Source: Granulosicoccus sp045110515
Lineage (GTDB): Bacteria > Pseudomonadota > Gammaproteobacteria > Granulosicoccales > Granulosicoccaceae
Direction: 5' to 3'
Length of the DNA stretch: 64,000 nucleotides
Assembly (NCBI GenBank): GCA_045110515.1
Contig: JBGCGD010000044.1
Location: 31,049-95,048 of the forward strand
Position numbers and translations under genes: made by a program. The notes below the pieces were generated by a model. The model saw nothing but the letters and a program-made list of their open reading frames with translations. It was not told the origin of the DNA and ran no database searches. Shown piece after piece: positions 18,598-26,564 of the stretch (the first letter of the stretch is position 1; each line of letters begins with the position of its first letter).

Positions 18598-19114
18598 ACA
18601 GTCTGAACACTTGGTATTGAGGCTTTCTGAGTCCGGATTGGATTGTTTGGAGTCGGTGCTGTCGAACACCGGACTCTCCATTCAGTTGGTTGCAGATGGA
18701 GAAGCCATTCCGGGAAGTCACTGGGGTGATGAAGAGGCCGGTCTGATTAGAAATACCTTGTTTGTCCGTTTAGACACACCCGTTCACTCTGCGCTGCATG
18801 AAGCTTGTCATTGGTTGCTAATGAGTGACGAGCGAAGAGCGAATTTACATACAGATGCAAAAGGGTCCGCGGTTGAGGAGATGGCAGTTTGCTACCTGCA
18901 GATACTGATATCTGAGCTAATTCCCTGTATGGGTCGTGAGCGCATGTTTCTCGATATGGACCGTTGGGGATATTCGTTTCGAGAGGGAAGTGCCCGCAGT
19001 TGGTTTGAACGGGATGCTGAAGACGCGTTAACGTATTTGTCCGAGAAATTGTCCCATTCTCACGGCATCCCCGGCTTGCATATCAGCTCGCCAGGCGGCG
19101 GGGTTCTCCAGTAA
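18590..19114 (+). CDS. EpmC-like HExxH protein (possible EF-P hydroxylase)
   Basis: I chose the GTG at 18590 (174 residues), which overlaps the epmA stop by 8 bp; a TTG at 18542 is also open. The core motif SALHEACHW (H70, E71, H74) followed by RR matches the SALHExxHW...RR segment I recall from E. coli EpmC (YfcM), which hydroxylates EF-P after EpmA acts. An acidic pair E96-E97 lies 22-23 residues after H74, where a third metal ligand is expected. Past this core the sequence departs from EpmC. Position immediately after efp-epmA supports an EF-P role; an unrelated zinc peptidase is the alternative. Its 3' end overlaps psd by 87 bp, tail to tail. Confidence 0.6.
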   Translation: MPEQSEHLVLRLSESGLDCLESVLSNTGLSIQLVADGEAIPGSHWGDEEAGLIRNTLFVRLDTPVHSALHEACHWLLMSDERRANLHTDAKGSAVEEMAVCYLQILISELIPCMGRERMFLDMDRWGYSFREGSARSWFERDAEDALTYLSEKLSHSHGIPGLHISSPGGGVLQ

Positions 19115-19894
19115 AACGATAATGGTTGAACCCATATTGAACCTACCCATCTCCTGTCCTTTGTCCAACATCACAGACTGATCATGGTAGGTCTTTGTAG
19201 AGATGCTGCTGCGCTGCGGGGGAGTTACCAGCCCGTCCCATACAGTTTCAATAGCAGCAACGTTCATTGCCCCGACAAGAACTAGCGCCATCAGCCCGTT
19301 ATCGGTTTCAAACTGAGCAATTACGCGCTCGTTTCGGGCGAATAAATCTGGCAATGCTCGGACCGTGTGCGGACCAACGCTGAAAAGTCTGCCAGGAACG
19401 TGAGTTTGTTTTATGAGTTTCCCGGCAATGGGCATATGCAGGCGATGATAATCGCGCGGAGATAAGTAAATGGTCGCGAAGCGGCCATTGCCTAGACGTT
19501 CGGTAGCCATGCCGTCGCCGCCGAGCAGAGACAGTAATGAATAGTCTCGTCCCTTTGCCTGAAAAATTCGTGCTTCATGAATATCGCCAATGGCGGATAT
19601 TCTGCCGTCAGCAGGTGAGGCTATTTCTGAAACCCCTTCAGCGATGGGTCTAGCGGCAGGTTTGAGCGCCCGTGTAAAGAAGGCATTGAACGTTGAGTAG
19701 CTCTTTAAATCGGGCTCGACAGCATCGTTCATGTCAACGTTAAAAGAGGCCGAAAATTTTTCGATCACCCAGGGTGTTAGCTTGGAGTTTTGTCGGGTCA
19801 GCCAATACACCACGCGCGTCAACGCATGATGAGGAAGCACATAAAGACCATAGGTCTTGAGGTAGTCGACAAAGTTTGCGGCGCTGTTTGGCAC
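19028..19894 (-). CDS. psd: phosphatidylserine decarboxylase proenzyme
   Basis: Psd makes phosphatidylethanolamine from phosphatidylserine at the inner membrane and self-cleaves to form a pyruvoyl group. Of the 288 residues, the autocatalytic Asp-His-Ser set is visible: D96 in SPADGRIS, H150 in SPRDYHRLH, and S256 in NMGSTIIV. The usual LGST is NMGST here, a mild change. The start is GTG and overlaps the TAG stop of pcuAC by one base (TAGTG), suggesting translational coupling to the copper genes, an unusual association. Confidence 0.96.
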   Translation of the reverse strand: MPNSAANFVDYLKTYGLYVLPHHALTRVVYWLTRQNSKLTPWVIEKFSASFNVDMNDAVEPDLKSYSTFNAFFTRALKPAARPIAEGVSEIASPADGRISAIGDIHEARIFQAKGRDYSLLSLLGGDGMATERLGNGRFATIYLSPRDYHRLHMPIAGKLIKQTHVPGRLFSVGPHTVRALPDLFARNERVIAQFETDNGLMALVLVGAMNVAAIETVWDGLVTPPQRSSISTKTYHDQSVMLDKGQEMGRFNMGSTIIVLLENPAAWRADMQAGDAVRMGQFLGQIR

Positions 19895-20445
19895 TATTTG
19901 TTTTCCATTTCGGCGTGATCACCATGCTTCATCTTTTTTGTCGCATCGTGATTCATGTTGTCGTGCTTCATTTTTCCATGATCCATCGTTCCCGCTGACA
20001 TGTTGGCTGCCTCATCAGGGCTGATAACCGGAATTTGGATTGGCAGTGTGCCGGCAGTGGTTTGAAGTTCAAATGCTATGTTTGAGCCTGAAACCAAAGG
20101 TTCTGTCAAACCCATCAGCATTAGGTGATAACTACCGTGCTTGAATTCTAGAGTATCGCCAGCGTCAATAGTGACGCTTTCCTGCTCGAGCATTTTTGCT
20201 ACATCATCTATAACGACGCTGAGATGGATGCTGACCATAGGAACATCATCGCTGTCAGCACCGGTTATGACTAGCGGCTCATCGCTGGTGTTTTCGATGT
20301 CGAAATAAGCGGCGGCAACCTTGGCTGCGGGAGGAGGTTGAATTATACGGGCATTACTTATTTCAGGTGAGCTGGCAAAGGATGGTGAAACGGCAAACGC
20401 GAAGAGTGCAAAAGTGCTCGCGAGTGCTTTGCTTAACGTTTTCAT
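19894..20445 (-). CDS. PCu(A)C periplasmic copper chaperone with Met/His-rich tail
   Basis: The protein has 183 residues. A Sec signal peptide ends near residue 25 (PSFASS). The copper-binding signature H-x10-M-x21-H-x-M is exact: H74, M85, H107 and M109. This family delivers Cu(I) to the CuA or CuB site of cytochrome oxidase, often with a SCO partner, as in this operon. Residues 149-180 form an extra tail with many Met and His residues (MDHGKMKHDNMNHD), probably a second flexible copper site. Confidence 0.9.
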   Translation of the reverse strand: MKTLSKALASTFALFAFAVSPSFASSPEISNARIIQPPPAAKVAAAYFDIENTSDEPLVITGADSDDVPMVSIHLSVVIDDVAKMLEQESVTIDAGDTLEFKHGSYHLMLMGLTEPLVSGSNIAFELQTTAGTLPIQIPVISPDEAANMSAGTMDHGKMKHDNMNHDATKKMKHGDHAEMENK

Positions 20446-20470
20446 TATTGATAGGTTTAATTTTAAACTT

Positions 20471-20515
20471 GTGTGTGGGTGTGTGGGTGTGTGGGTGTGT
20501 GGGTGTGTGGGTGTG
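20471..20515. repeat. tandem octamer repeat (GTGTGTGG)5.6, quadruplex-prone
   Basis: Five exact copies of GTGTGTGG run from 20471 to 20510, then GTGTG. The + strand therefore has five GGG runs (20477-79, 20485-87, 20493-95, 20501-03, 20509-11), each separated by TGTGT, which fits a G-quadruplex pattern G3N5. It lies between the sco stop and the pcuAC start. These genes are on the minus strand, so the G-rich strand is the template and the transcript is C-rich. The 8-bp unit is outside any coding frame. Confidence 0.95.
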
Positions 20516-20528
20516 CCCGCGTGTTGTC

Positions 20529-21194
20529 TTAGGTGGAAGGATTGGTCATTAACAGATAGTCGTCAACGATGGTTTCAGCAACATGTGGCGGGCTTATTTT
20601 AGCGCGTAGACGCCTTTCAGGGTCGATCAATAACAGCGAGGCAGTGTGGTCTACAAGGTAGTTATCAGGGTCGTCTTTATTGGCTGTAAAAGAGGCAACA
20701 ATGCCAAGTGAACTTGTCATTGCATGGACGTCCTTGAGTTCTCCTGTAATACCAACGAATTCTTCGTTGAAGAAGTTAATATAGTTTTTCATCACTTCGC
20801 TGGTATCTCGTACAGGGTCCACCGAAACAAATACTATTTGAGGTAATTCTCCGTTCTTAGCCGCAATCTTACTCGTGACGTTTTTCATGATTTGCAGAGT
20901 GATGGGGCATACATCCGGGCAGTGCGTGTAACCAAAAAATACGATGCTCCATTTGTCATCAAAAACAGTTTGATCTATCGATTGAGCGTTGGCATCTAGC
21001 AGCTGAAAATCGGGAACTGTTTTGAAGTCCAGAGGTAGAGCGATAGAGGTTTTTAACGATTCCTGAAGGCTGGCTAGCGCGTATGTGTCGTCGGCAGGCG
21101 CTCCAGTGTCACTGTCGGAGAACATTGCGGACGCAAAAACGCCAGCCGTAATCGCAACAACAGAGATAATAATGAGAGGCAGTTTGTTTTTCAT
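20529..21194 (-). CDS. SCO1/SenC-type copper chaperone
   Basis: This is a 221-residue membrane-anchored thioredoxin-fold protein (hydrophobic segment at residues 5-24). The copper ligands are C92 and C96 in HCPDVCP and H183 in VDHTASLLLIDP. SCO proteins deliver copper or reduce thiols for assembly of the CuA site of cytochrome c oxidase. It heads the sco-pcuAC-psd operon. No cytochrome oxidase genes are in the window. Confidence 0.94.
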   Translation of the reverse strand: MKNKLPLIIISVVAITAGVFASAMFSDSDTGAPADDTYALASLQESLKTSIALPLDFKTVPDFQLLDANAQSIDQTVFDDKWSIVFFGYTHCPDVCPITLQIMKNVTSKIAAKNGELPQIVFVSVDPVRDTSEVMKNYINFFNEEFVGITGELKDVHAMTSSLGIVASFTANKDDPDNYLVDHTASLLLIDPERRLRAKISPPHVAETIVDDYLLMTNPST

Positions 21195-21281
21195 AGGAAT
21201 TGAATCGGAGATGTCAGGGTAACGCCCTTAACCATTATACTATGCCGCTACGGTGTTCGATCACCGCTCGAGAGCGATGCA

Positions 21282-22181
21282 TTGGTTTTACTAAGCGGTA
21301 CGGATTACACGATTGAAACAGCGATTAAAGCGGCAGCAGCGGCTTTTGATGACAATGACCTTTTTTTTGGCCATGGTACAGATACAGCCATGGATGAAGC
21401 GTCATGGTTGATATTGCACTCATTGAACTTATCGCCTTTAGTCGCGCCTGACTATTCGCGGCCTTTGACGCGTAAAGAGTGTGAAAGTTGCAACGCGAAT
21501 CTGACCCGGAGAATTACAGAACGTATTCCTGTCGCTTATATTACCGGCGAAACTTGGTTTGCCGGCCATCGCTTTTTAACCGATGAGCGGGCCTTGGTGC
21601 CTAGATCTCCTCTCGCAGAATTCATTCGCGACGGTTTTTTCGGATTGCTCGACCATGTCGAAAAACCTGCCATTCTCGATCTGTGTACCGGTGGCGGGTG
21701 CATAGCCATTGCGTGTGCGCATGAGCTACCGAGCGCCCGTGTCCATGCATCTGACTTATCCCCAGAAGCCTTAGAGCTTGCTGCTAAGAACGTTGAATTA
21801 CATGCGTTACAGCAGCGTATTCATTTGTATCAAGGTTCACTGTTTGAACCCATCACTGAAAAGTACTCACTTATTATCTCCAATCCGCCCTACGTCGATG
21901 CGCAAGACATAAATTCCATGCCTTCGGAATTTGGTCACGAGCCTGCCATGGGGCTAGCGGCGGGAGAAGATGGACTCGATTTGGTTCGCATTATGTTGAG
22001 GGAGGCGGCTCAATATCTTCACGAAGAGGGTCATCTGGTTGTCGAAGTAGGTAATAGTGGCGAGGCCCTAGAAGCCGAATACCCTAATATGCCGTTCGGT
22101 TGGCTGCAGTTTGCTCATGGCGGGCATGGTGTCTTTGTCCTGAGCCATTCAGATTTGATGGCTGCTAATACAGCTCTATAA
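21282..22181 (+). CDS. prmB: ribosomal protein L3 N5-glutamine methyltransferase
   Basis: PrmB methylates a glutamine of ribosomal protein L3 using S-adenosylmethionine. The 299-residue protein starts with TTG; no in-frame ATG or GTG is available nearby and the homologous N-terminus begins here. The SAM-binding segment is ILDLCTGGGCIAIAC and the catalytic motif for amide methylation is NPPYVD. The GHGTD and ERIPVAYITGETWFAGH segments separate PrmB from the release-factor enzyme PrmC. It is divergent from the sco operon. Confidence 0.93.
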   Translation: MVLLSGTDYTIETAIKAAAAAFDDNDLFFGHGTDTAMDEASWLILHSLNLSPLVAPDYSRPLTRKECESCNANLTRRITERIPVAYITGETWFAGHRFLTDERALVPRSPLAEFIRDGFFGLLDHVEKPAILDLCTGGGCIAIACAHELPSARVHASDLSPEALELAAKNVELHALQQRIHLYQGSLFEPITEKYSLIISNPPYVDAQDINSMPSEFGHEPAMGLAAGEDGLDLVRIMLREAAQYLHEEGHLVVEVGNSGEALEAEYPNMPFGWLQFAHGGHGVFVLSHSDLMAANTAL

Positions 22182-22263
22182 GATGCCTCTGTTCTGTTAC
22201 CTCAACACCAAAAATTAATAATGATGTGCTTGCGAAAGTGTGGCTGAGGTGCAGTTGAGCAGT

Positions 22264-22905
22264 CTAGAGATCGGGAATCTGTTCGTTGGCTGCAGCCAGC
22301 TCCGGGCTGTCGATGTCGTCGATAACGGCTTTGAAGACGATATCTGTGAATCGATCCCATTCATCGCTGTTTCGATTGCTGTCATTGTCCGGCATGGTGA
22401 CTCGAACCTTGAGTAAGGTGCCCTTGTGTTCGGTCTGATACACCAAGGTATAAGAGGCTAGGTTTTGTCGTAAGTACGTCGCTTGTACCCTGGCAATGGT
22501 TCTAACCCCTTGTGAGTGAGTTACAGCGTCAACCACGTTGAAATTTGCATAGTGACCCTTTTGGGCTGCATCGCTTATAGCATCCATGGTTGCTCTGGTC
22601 GAACCTAACACCAGTTGCTCATGATCCAGAGAGGCGTTTTCATCGGCCACTTGATAGATATAAAGGTCAGCCATGCGCTGTTTGCGCTCATTGGCGTAGC
22701 GGATGGAATATCCTGATCCGTCGTTAAAATACTTATAACCTCGGCGTTCGAATGAGTGCACAGAGTCCGGTAAGACTCTAACTAGCGCAGGTTCTCGCAA
22801 ATTGGCTGAGTGTTTCTCTGTTTGATCAGGTGCCAGAGTGACTGCTGCACACGCATTGGTGAACAGAAGGGAGGCGAAGACCAAACTTAATCGAGCATAT
22901 GACAT
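22264..22905 (-). CDS. exported protein of unknown function
   Basis: The 213-residue product begins with a Sec-type signal peptide (about residues 1-21, RLSLVFASLLFTNACAAV). The lipobox is not canonical (FTNAC), so cleavage by signal peptidase I is more likely than lipidation. The remainder is a single soluble domain with YFNDGSGYSIRYANER and RDNDSNRNSD-like loops. I recognise no family. It faces prmB tail to tail and has no operon partner on its strand. Confidence 0.6.
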   Translation of the reverse strand: MSYARLSLVFASLLFTNACAAVTLAPDQTEKHSANLREPALVRVLPDSVHSFERRGYKYFNDGSGYSIRYANERKQRMADLYIYQVADENASLDHEQLVLGSTRATMDAISDAAQKGHYANFNVVDAVTHSQGVRTIARVQATYLRQNLASYTLVYQTEHKGTLLKVRVTMPDNDSNRNSDEWDRFTDIVFKAVIDDIDSPELAAANEQIPDL

Positions 22906-23003
22906 GAATAGCGTTACTTGCGAGTACTGCTATGTCATGCGCAATTAACAAGCCTAAGATCGTCTCCTTATGCGCATAACCTAAGAAGGTTACGTGCAAT
23001 GTG

Positions 23004-23288
23004 TTAACTGCCCGTTGTCAGATGTTCAAGGCTTATGTCATTAGTCGACACCAGCGCAAAACGGGTGGGTGGAACTGAGCCATCATCGGCGGCTTGAACA
23101 GGCTCGAGCCAAATGGACAGAGGTCGGCTCCAAAAGCCGTGTTCTGCGTAAAGTGCTTGATAGACAACCATCCACTCTTCGGTTTCTGAGTGCCGAGCCA
23201 TGCCCAGTACCTGATAAAAATTGCCTTTGTAATGTTTGTAGATGCCCGGTGTGGGGGCATCCTGAGGAACGACGGAATTAGTTTGCAT
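23004..23288 (-). CDS. DUF1653 family protein
   Basis: With the ATG at 23288 the protein has 94 residues; the open frame extends 23 codons upstream but those residues do not belong to the family. The segments PGIYKHYKGNFYQVLGMARHSETEEWMVVY and RPLSIWLEP in order are typical of DUF1653, small domains of unknown function. It is divergent from the lipoprotein gene at 23361. Confidence 0.85.
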   Translation of the reverse strand: MQTNSVVPQDAPTPGIYKHYKGNFYQVLGMARHSETEEWMVVYQALYAEHGFWSRPLSIWLEPVQAADDGSVPPTRFALVSTNDISLEHLTTGS

Positions 23289-23360
23289 ATATATCCTGTT
23301 AGGTTTCACTCCGAATGCGTTTTTGATCACTACACTCAGGGGATGGAGATTTATCACACA

Positions 23361-23981
23361 ATGCGGTTGGTATCGCGATTATTTCTATTGCTAGGCCTGC
23401 TCTTTACGCTTTCTGCCTGCGCGACGGCGCAGCCTCGCGATGCCGCAAACGTGTGCTCAATTTTTCAAGAGAAAAGAGGGTGGCACAAGGCTGCCGTGAA
23501 TGCGCAGAAAAAATGGGGTACCTCCATGCATATACCCATGGCGTTCATGTATCAAGAATCCACCTTTCGGGCTAAGGCTAAACCGCCGAGACGTAAGCTT
23601 CTCGGTCTTATTCCTTGGCGTAGATTGAGTTCGGCCTATGGGTACGCTCAGGCAATAGACGGTACATGGAATCAGTATCTTCGCAGCACGGGCGACTATT
23701 GGCGCGTAAGGCATGATTTTGCCGATGCGACCGATTTCATACATTGGTACATTGCTACCTTGTCCAGGCAGAACGGCATTTCCAAAGCCGATGCCTACAA
23801 CTTGTACCTGAGCTACCACGAAGGGCCGGCTGGTTATGCGAGAAAGTCCTACACGAAAAAGCCATGGTTAATGAAAGTGGCTACAGGCGTACAGATTCGC
23901 TCCCAGACATACGCAACTCAGTATGCCCAGTGCCGGGAATCACTACAGCCCGGCTTTATGGGCAAACTTATGGGTTGGTGA
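23361..23981 (+). CDS. lysozyme-like (SLT fold) lipoprotein
   Basis: The start at 23361 gives 206 residues and a lipoprotein signal whose lipobox LSAC places the lipidated cysteine at residue 20. The mature part contains MYQESTFRAKA, the transglycosylase signature with a candidate catalytic glutamate, then SSAYGYAQAIDGTWNQYL and LYLSYHEGPAGYARKSY, which follow the SLT/lysozyme layout. It is probably an envelope-attached lytic transglycosylase or a lectin-like relative. GGAG at 23345-23348 is a distant ribosome-binding site. It overlaps ogt by 14 bp at the 3' end. Confidence 0.75.
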   Translation: MRLVSRLFLLLGLLFTLSACATAQPRDAANVCSIFQEKRGWHKAAVNAQKKWGTSMHIPMAFMYQESTFRAKAKPPRRKLLGLIPWRRLSSAYGYAQAIDGTWNQYLRSTGDYWRVRHDFADATDFIHWYIATLSRQNGISKADAYNLYLSYHEGPAGYARKSYTKKPWLMKVATGVQIRSQTYATQYAQCRESLQPGFMGKLMGW

Positions 23982-24465
23982 AATCAAACAACTGACCTTC
24001 GCCACGTTCGTGAGCCAGTAACCATGATTTGGTTAGCAGGCCACCGGCGAATCCCGTCAACTGGCCACTTGCACCTACGATGCGATGGCAAGGGACGATG
24101 ATTGGAATGGGATTCGCGCCGTTTGCGGCCCCGACCGCACGGCTAGCGTTCGGTTTACCTAGGCGTTGGGCTATCTCTCCATAGGAACACGTCTGCGCAT
24201 ATTCCACCTCTCTCAGGGCATTCCAAACAGATTGCTGGAACTCGGTCCCTGTCGGCGCTAGTGTGACCGTAAATTCCTGTCTCGTTCCAGCAAAGTATTC
24301 ATCAAGTTCCGTAACAACGGAGGTGAATGGCTTCGCCCGAGTTTCCCAATCGGGTGGGGTGTTGAAAGTACGTTTACCGCGCGGGAAGATAATGTGTCTC
24401 AAACCTTCCGAATCGCACGCTAAGGTGAGAATGCCAATGGGGGAGTGGTAAGTGGTGGTAAACAC
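23968..24465 (-). CDS. ogt: methylated-DNA--protein-cysteine methyltransferase
   Basis: Ogt removes alkyl groups from O6-methylguanine and O4-methylthymine by transfer to its own cysteine. The 165-residue protein has the alkyl-acceptor C126 in IIVPCHRIVGASG, the helix-turn-helix segment SYGEIAQRLGKPNASRAVGAANGANPI with the arginine finger, and a full N-terminal domain. No fused Ada regulatory domain is present. Confidence 0.95.
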   Translation of the reverse strand: MFTTTYHSPIGILTLACDSEGLRHIIFPRGKRTFNTPPDWETRAKPFTSVVTELDEYFAGTRQEFTVTLAPTGTEFQQSVWNALREVEYAQTCSYGEIAQRLGKPNASRAVGAANGANPIPIIVPCHRIVGASGQLTGFAGGLLTKSWLLAHERGEGQLFDFTNP

Positions 24466-24543
24466 GCGATTCTTGAATGCTTAAGCTGAACGTCGGTAAA
24501 GGAAGAATACTGTCGGTAGGACAGGTATTATGGTGGATAATTT

Positions 24544-24555
24544 CTAGCATGCTAG
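24544..24555. promoter_or_regulatory. 12-bp perfect palindrome upstream of the HlyU-like gene
   Basis: CTAGCATGCTAG is self-complementary and lies 19 bp before the ATG at 24575, between TATTAT-like promoter sequence and the AGGAG ribosome-binding site. A dimeric regulator, perhaps the downstream product, could bind here. The site is seen; its function is inferred. Confidence 0.35.
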
Positions 24556-24574
24556 GTCAGACAGGAGAATAGGC

Positions 24575-24880
24575 ATGGGCTTTGGATCGCTTTTGGGAAA
24601 ATTATTCGGTGGTGGAGAGGCTAAACCTCCAGTGGCAGAACCCGCAGACTCTATCGAATACAACGGATTTACGATCACAGCAGCACCCATTAAAGAAGGA
24701 GGTCAATTCAAAACAGCAGGTAAGATTGCTAAAGAGATTGATGGTGAGATGAAATCTGCAGAATTTATACGCGCCGATAACCATGCTGACAGAGACGGCG
24801 CGATTGCTCATTCAAACCGCAAAGCGCAACAAATCATTGATGAGCAGGGTGAGGCCATGTTCGCACGGGCTCATATCTAA
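24575..24880 (+). CDS. HlyU-like family protein
   Basis: This 101-residue protein has a glycine-rich start (MGFGSLLGKLFGGGEA) and the conserved block YNGFTITAAPIKEGGQFKTAGKI, then FIRADNHADRD and IIDEQGEAMF, which fit the HlyU Pfam family. That family name implies transcription activation of haemolysin, but a DNA-binding domain is not obvious here. AGGAG precedes the start by 7-8 bp. Its TAA is followed directly by the subtilase start, so the two are likely cotranslated. Confidence 0.8.
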   Translation: MGFGSLLGKLFGGGEAKPPVAEPADSIEYNGFTITAAPIKEGGQFKTAGKIAKEIDGEMKSAEFIRADNHADRDGAIAHSNRKAQQIIDEQGEAMFARAHI

Positions 24881-26422
24881 TTGCCCGTGCTGACTGTTTT
24901 GCTGGCTGGCGTAGCTCGGTTGCCAGCACAGGTATTACTTGTGCTGATTTTCAGTACCTGTTCGGGGCTTGCGCAAGAAATAGAAGACCCACCGGTACCT
25001 GTATTGCTACCCTCTAATAGCGGTGAAGAAAAATTAGTTCGCGTAGCTATGGTGGATTCAGGAGTGAACTACACCTTGCCGATTATACGAGATGCCTTAG
25101 CGCGGACATCCAAAGGGGAACTCATCGGTTACGATTTTTGGGACATGGATGAACAACCTTTTGATAGGCATCTGGCCCCTTCAGGGAGAATCCAACGGCA
25201 CGGTACCCAAACAGCATCATTGCTGATTCAAGAGGCACCTTTCATTAGATTGGTCCCGTATCGATACCCTAGGCCGGACATGAGCCGCATGGCACAGTTG
25301 CTGGCACACGCCAGTGAAAACGGAGTCCGTGTCATCGGCTTGCCCTTGGGCGGAAACACTAAAGATGAATGGCTGGTTTTTGAAGCGGCAGCTGAGAAAT
25401 ACCTGAATATCCTTTTCATAGCGTCGGCAGGAAACAACAACCGTAATATTGATGAGAGCCCCGTCTATCCTGCCTCATTGACTACTTCCAATATGCTTGT
25501 TGTTACGTCAGCTGATGATTTTGTCAGGCCCGCTGAGGGTGTGAACTGGGGACGAACAAGTGTTGACTATATGGTGCCTGCTGAAATGCAATCGGTTATT
25601 CGATTTGATGGTTCCAAGGGCGTTGTGTCGGGTAGCAGTTATGCCGTTTCGAGAGTTGTCGCCCTGGCGGCTCGAATTATTCGAGATGACGCTTCACTTG
25701 ACGCTGCGGGTGTGATCAAAAAGATACGAGGGCTGTTCGCAAACGGTGCGCTCCCTAAGCAGCTGGGTCAAGGGTACATACATGACCCCCGTGTCGATTC
25801 CAATCATTTGATTACCACGCTGGAAGAGTATCAGTGGCGGGTGGCTGATACCGTCTTAGGCCGGATGCAAGACGAAGATCAACGCGACGAACTGATATCT
25901 ATTCCAATCGACGTTCTGATTCTGTCTGAAGAGTGGCCCCGGGATGCCGTATTGAATGTCATTGATGGAGCTCAGGCCATACTGAGTCAGTGTCAGGTAG
26001 TGTTTGTTGATGTTGATATTCGCGTCGTAGCTGCCCCCGAATATTTGCAGAATTTAGAAGCTGGCGCTAGCAGGACCATCATGGATGCTATGAGAAGAAG
26101 TGGGATCAATCGTCAGCCTACCGTGGTTTTCGCAAACGATACCCGTATGAATCAGCCTTACGATGCGGAGGCGTTTGGCAAAGGTAACACCCGTTCGAGA
26201 CCCTGGCTCACAGACTCCGTGTGGTTAACGCTTGCCTTGCGAGATCGATCCATTGCATTGGCTCACGAGTTGTTTCATGTTTTCGCAAACTCCGGCCAAC
26301 ACAGTGATTCTGCGGGCAATCTGATGCTTGGGCGTACGACAGGAAATAACAGAGAGTTAACACCGAGCCAATGCGCATTTATGCGTGCTAATGTCCTCCA
26401 GGCAGGTCTGGGACAATTATGA
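24881..26422 (+). CDS. exported subtilisin-like protease with C-terminal metzincin-like motif
   Basis: The 513-residue frame begins with TTG right after the HlyU-like stop (a GTG at 24887 is an alternative). A signal peptide ends near SGLAQ (about residue 32). The S8 triad is intact: D59 in MVDSGVN, H107 in RHGTQTAS, S253 in SGSSYA, with the oxyanion asparagine in SAGNNN. After residue 300 the sequence leaves the subtilase fold. Residues 462-466 are HELFH, then GQHSDSAGNLM and LTPSQC, resembling a zincin motif with an additional histidine and a Met-turn. So one polypeptide carries two peptidase signatures. Whether both are active, or one processes the other, is unknown. Confidence 0.75.
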   Translation: MPVLTVLLAGVARLPAQVLLVLIFSTCSGLAQEIEDPPVPVLLPSNSGEEKLVRVAMVDSGVNYTLPIIRDALARTSKGELIGYDFWDMDEQPFDRHLAPSGRIQRHGTQTASLLIQEAPFIRLVPYRYPRPDMSRMAQLLAHASENGVRVIGLPLGGNTKDEWLVFEAAAEKYLNILFIASAGNNNRNIDESPVYPASLTTSNMLVVTSADDFVRPAEGVNWGRTSVDYMVPAEMQSVIRFDGSKGVVSGSSYAVSRVVALAARIIRDDASLDAAGVIKKIRGLFANGALPKQLGQGYIHDPRVDSNHLITTLEEYQWRVADTVLGRMQDEDQRDELISIPIDVLILSEEWPRDAVLNVIDGAQAILSQCQVVFVDVDIRVVAAPEYLQNLEAGASRTIMDAMRRSGINRQPTVVFANDTRMNQPYDAEAFGKGNTRSRPWLTDSVWLTLALRDRSIALAHELFHVFANSGQHSDSAGNLMLGRTTGNNRELTPSQCAFMRANVLQAGLGQL

Positions 26423-26564
26423 GGAGGAACTCTATTTATAAGAACCCTCGAATGCTAAAGGTTACAAGTACCGACAAATAACCTTGCAATATTGGTCATG
26501 TGTGTCGATAAATCTTTATAAGCGAGACGTATGATGTAGCCATGGCTTTGAGACTAATCGATAA

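Noticed and set aside
20471..20515. Possible CRISPR-like short repeat
   Set aside because: The units are 8 bp with no spacers, so it is a simple tandem repeat.
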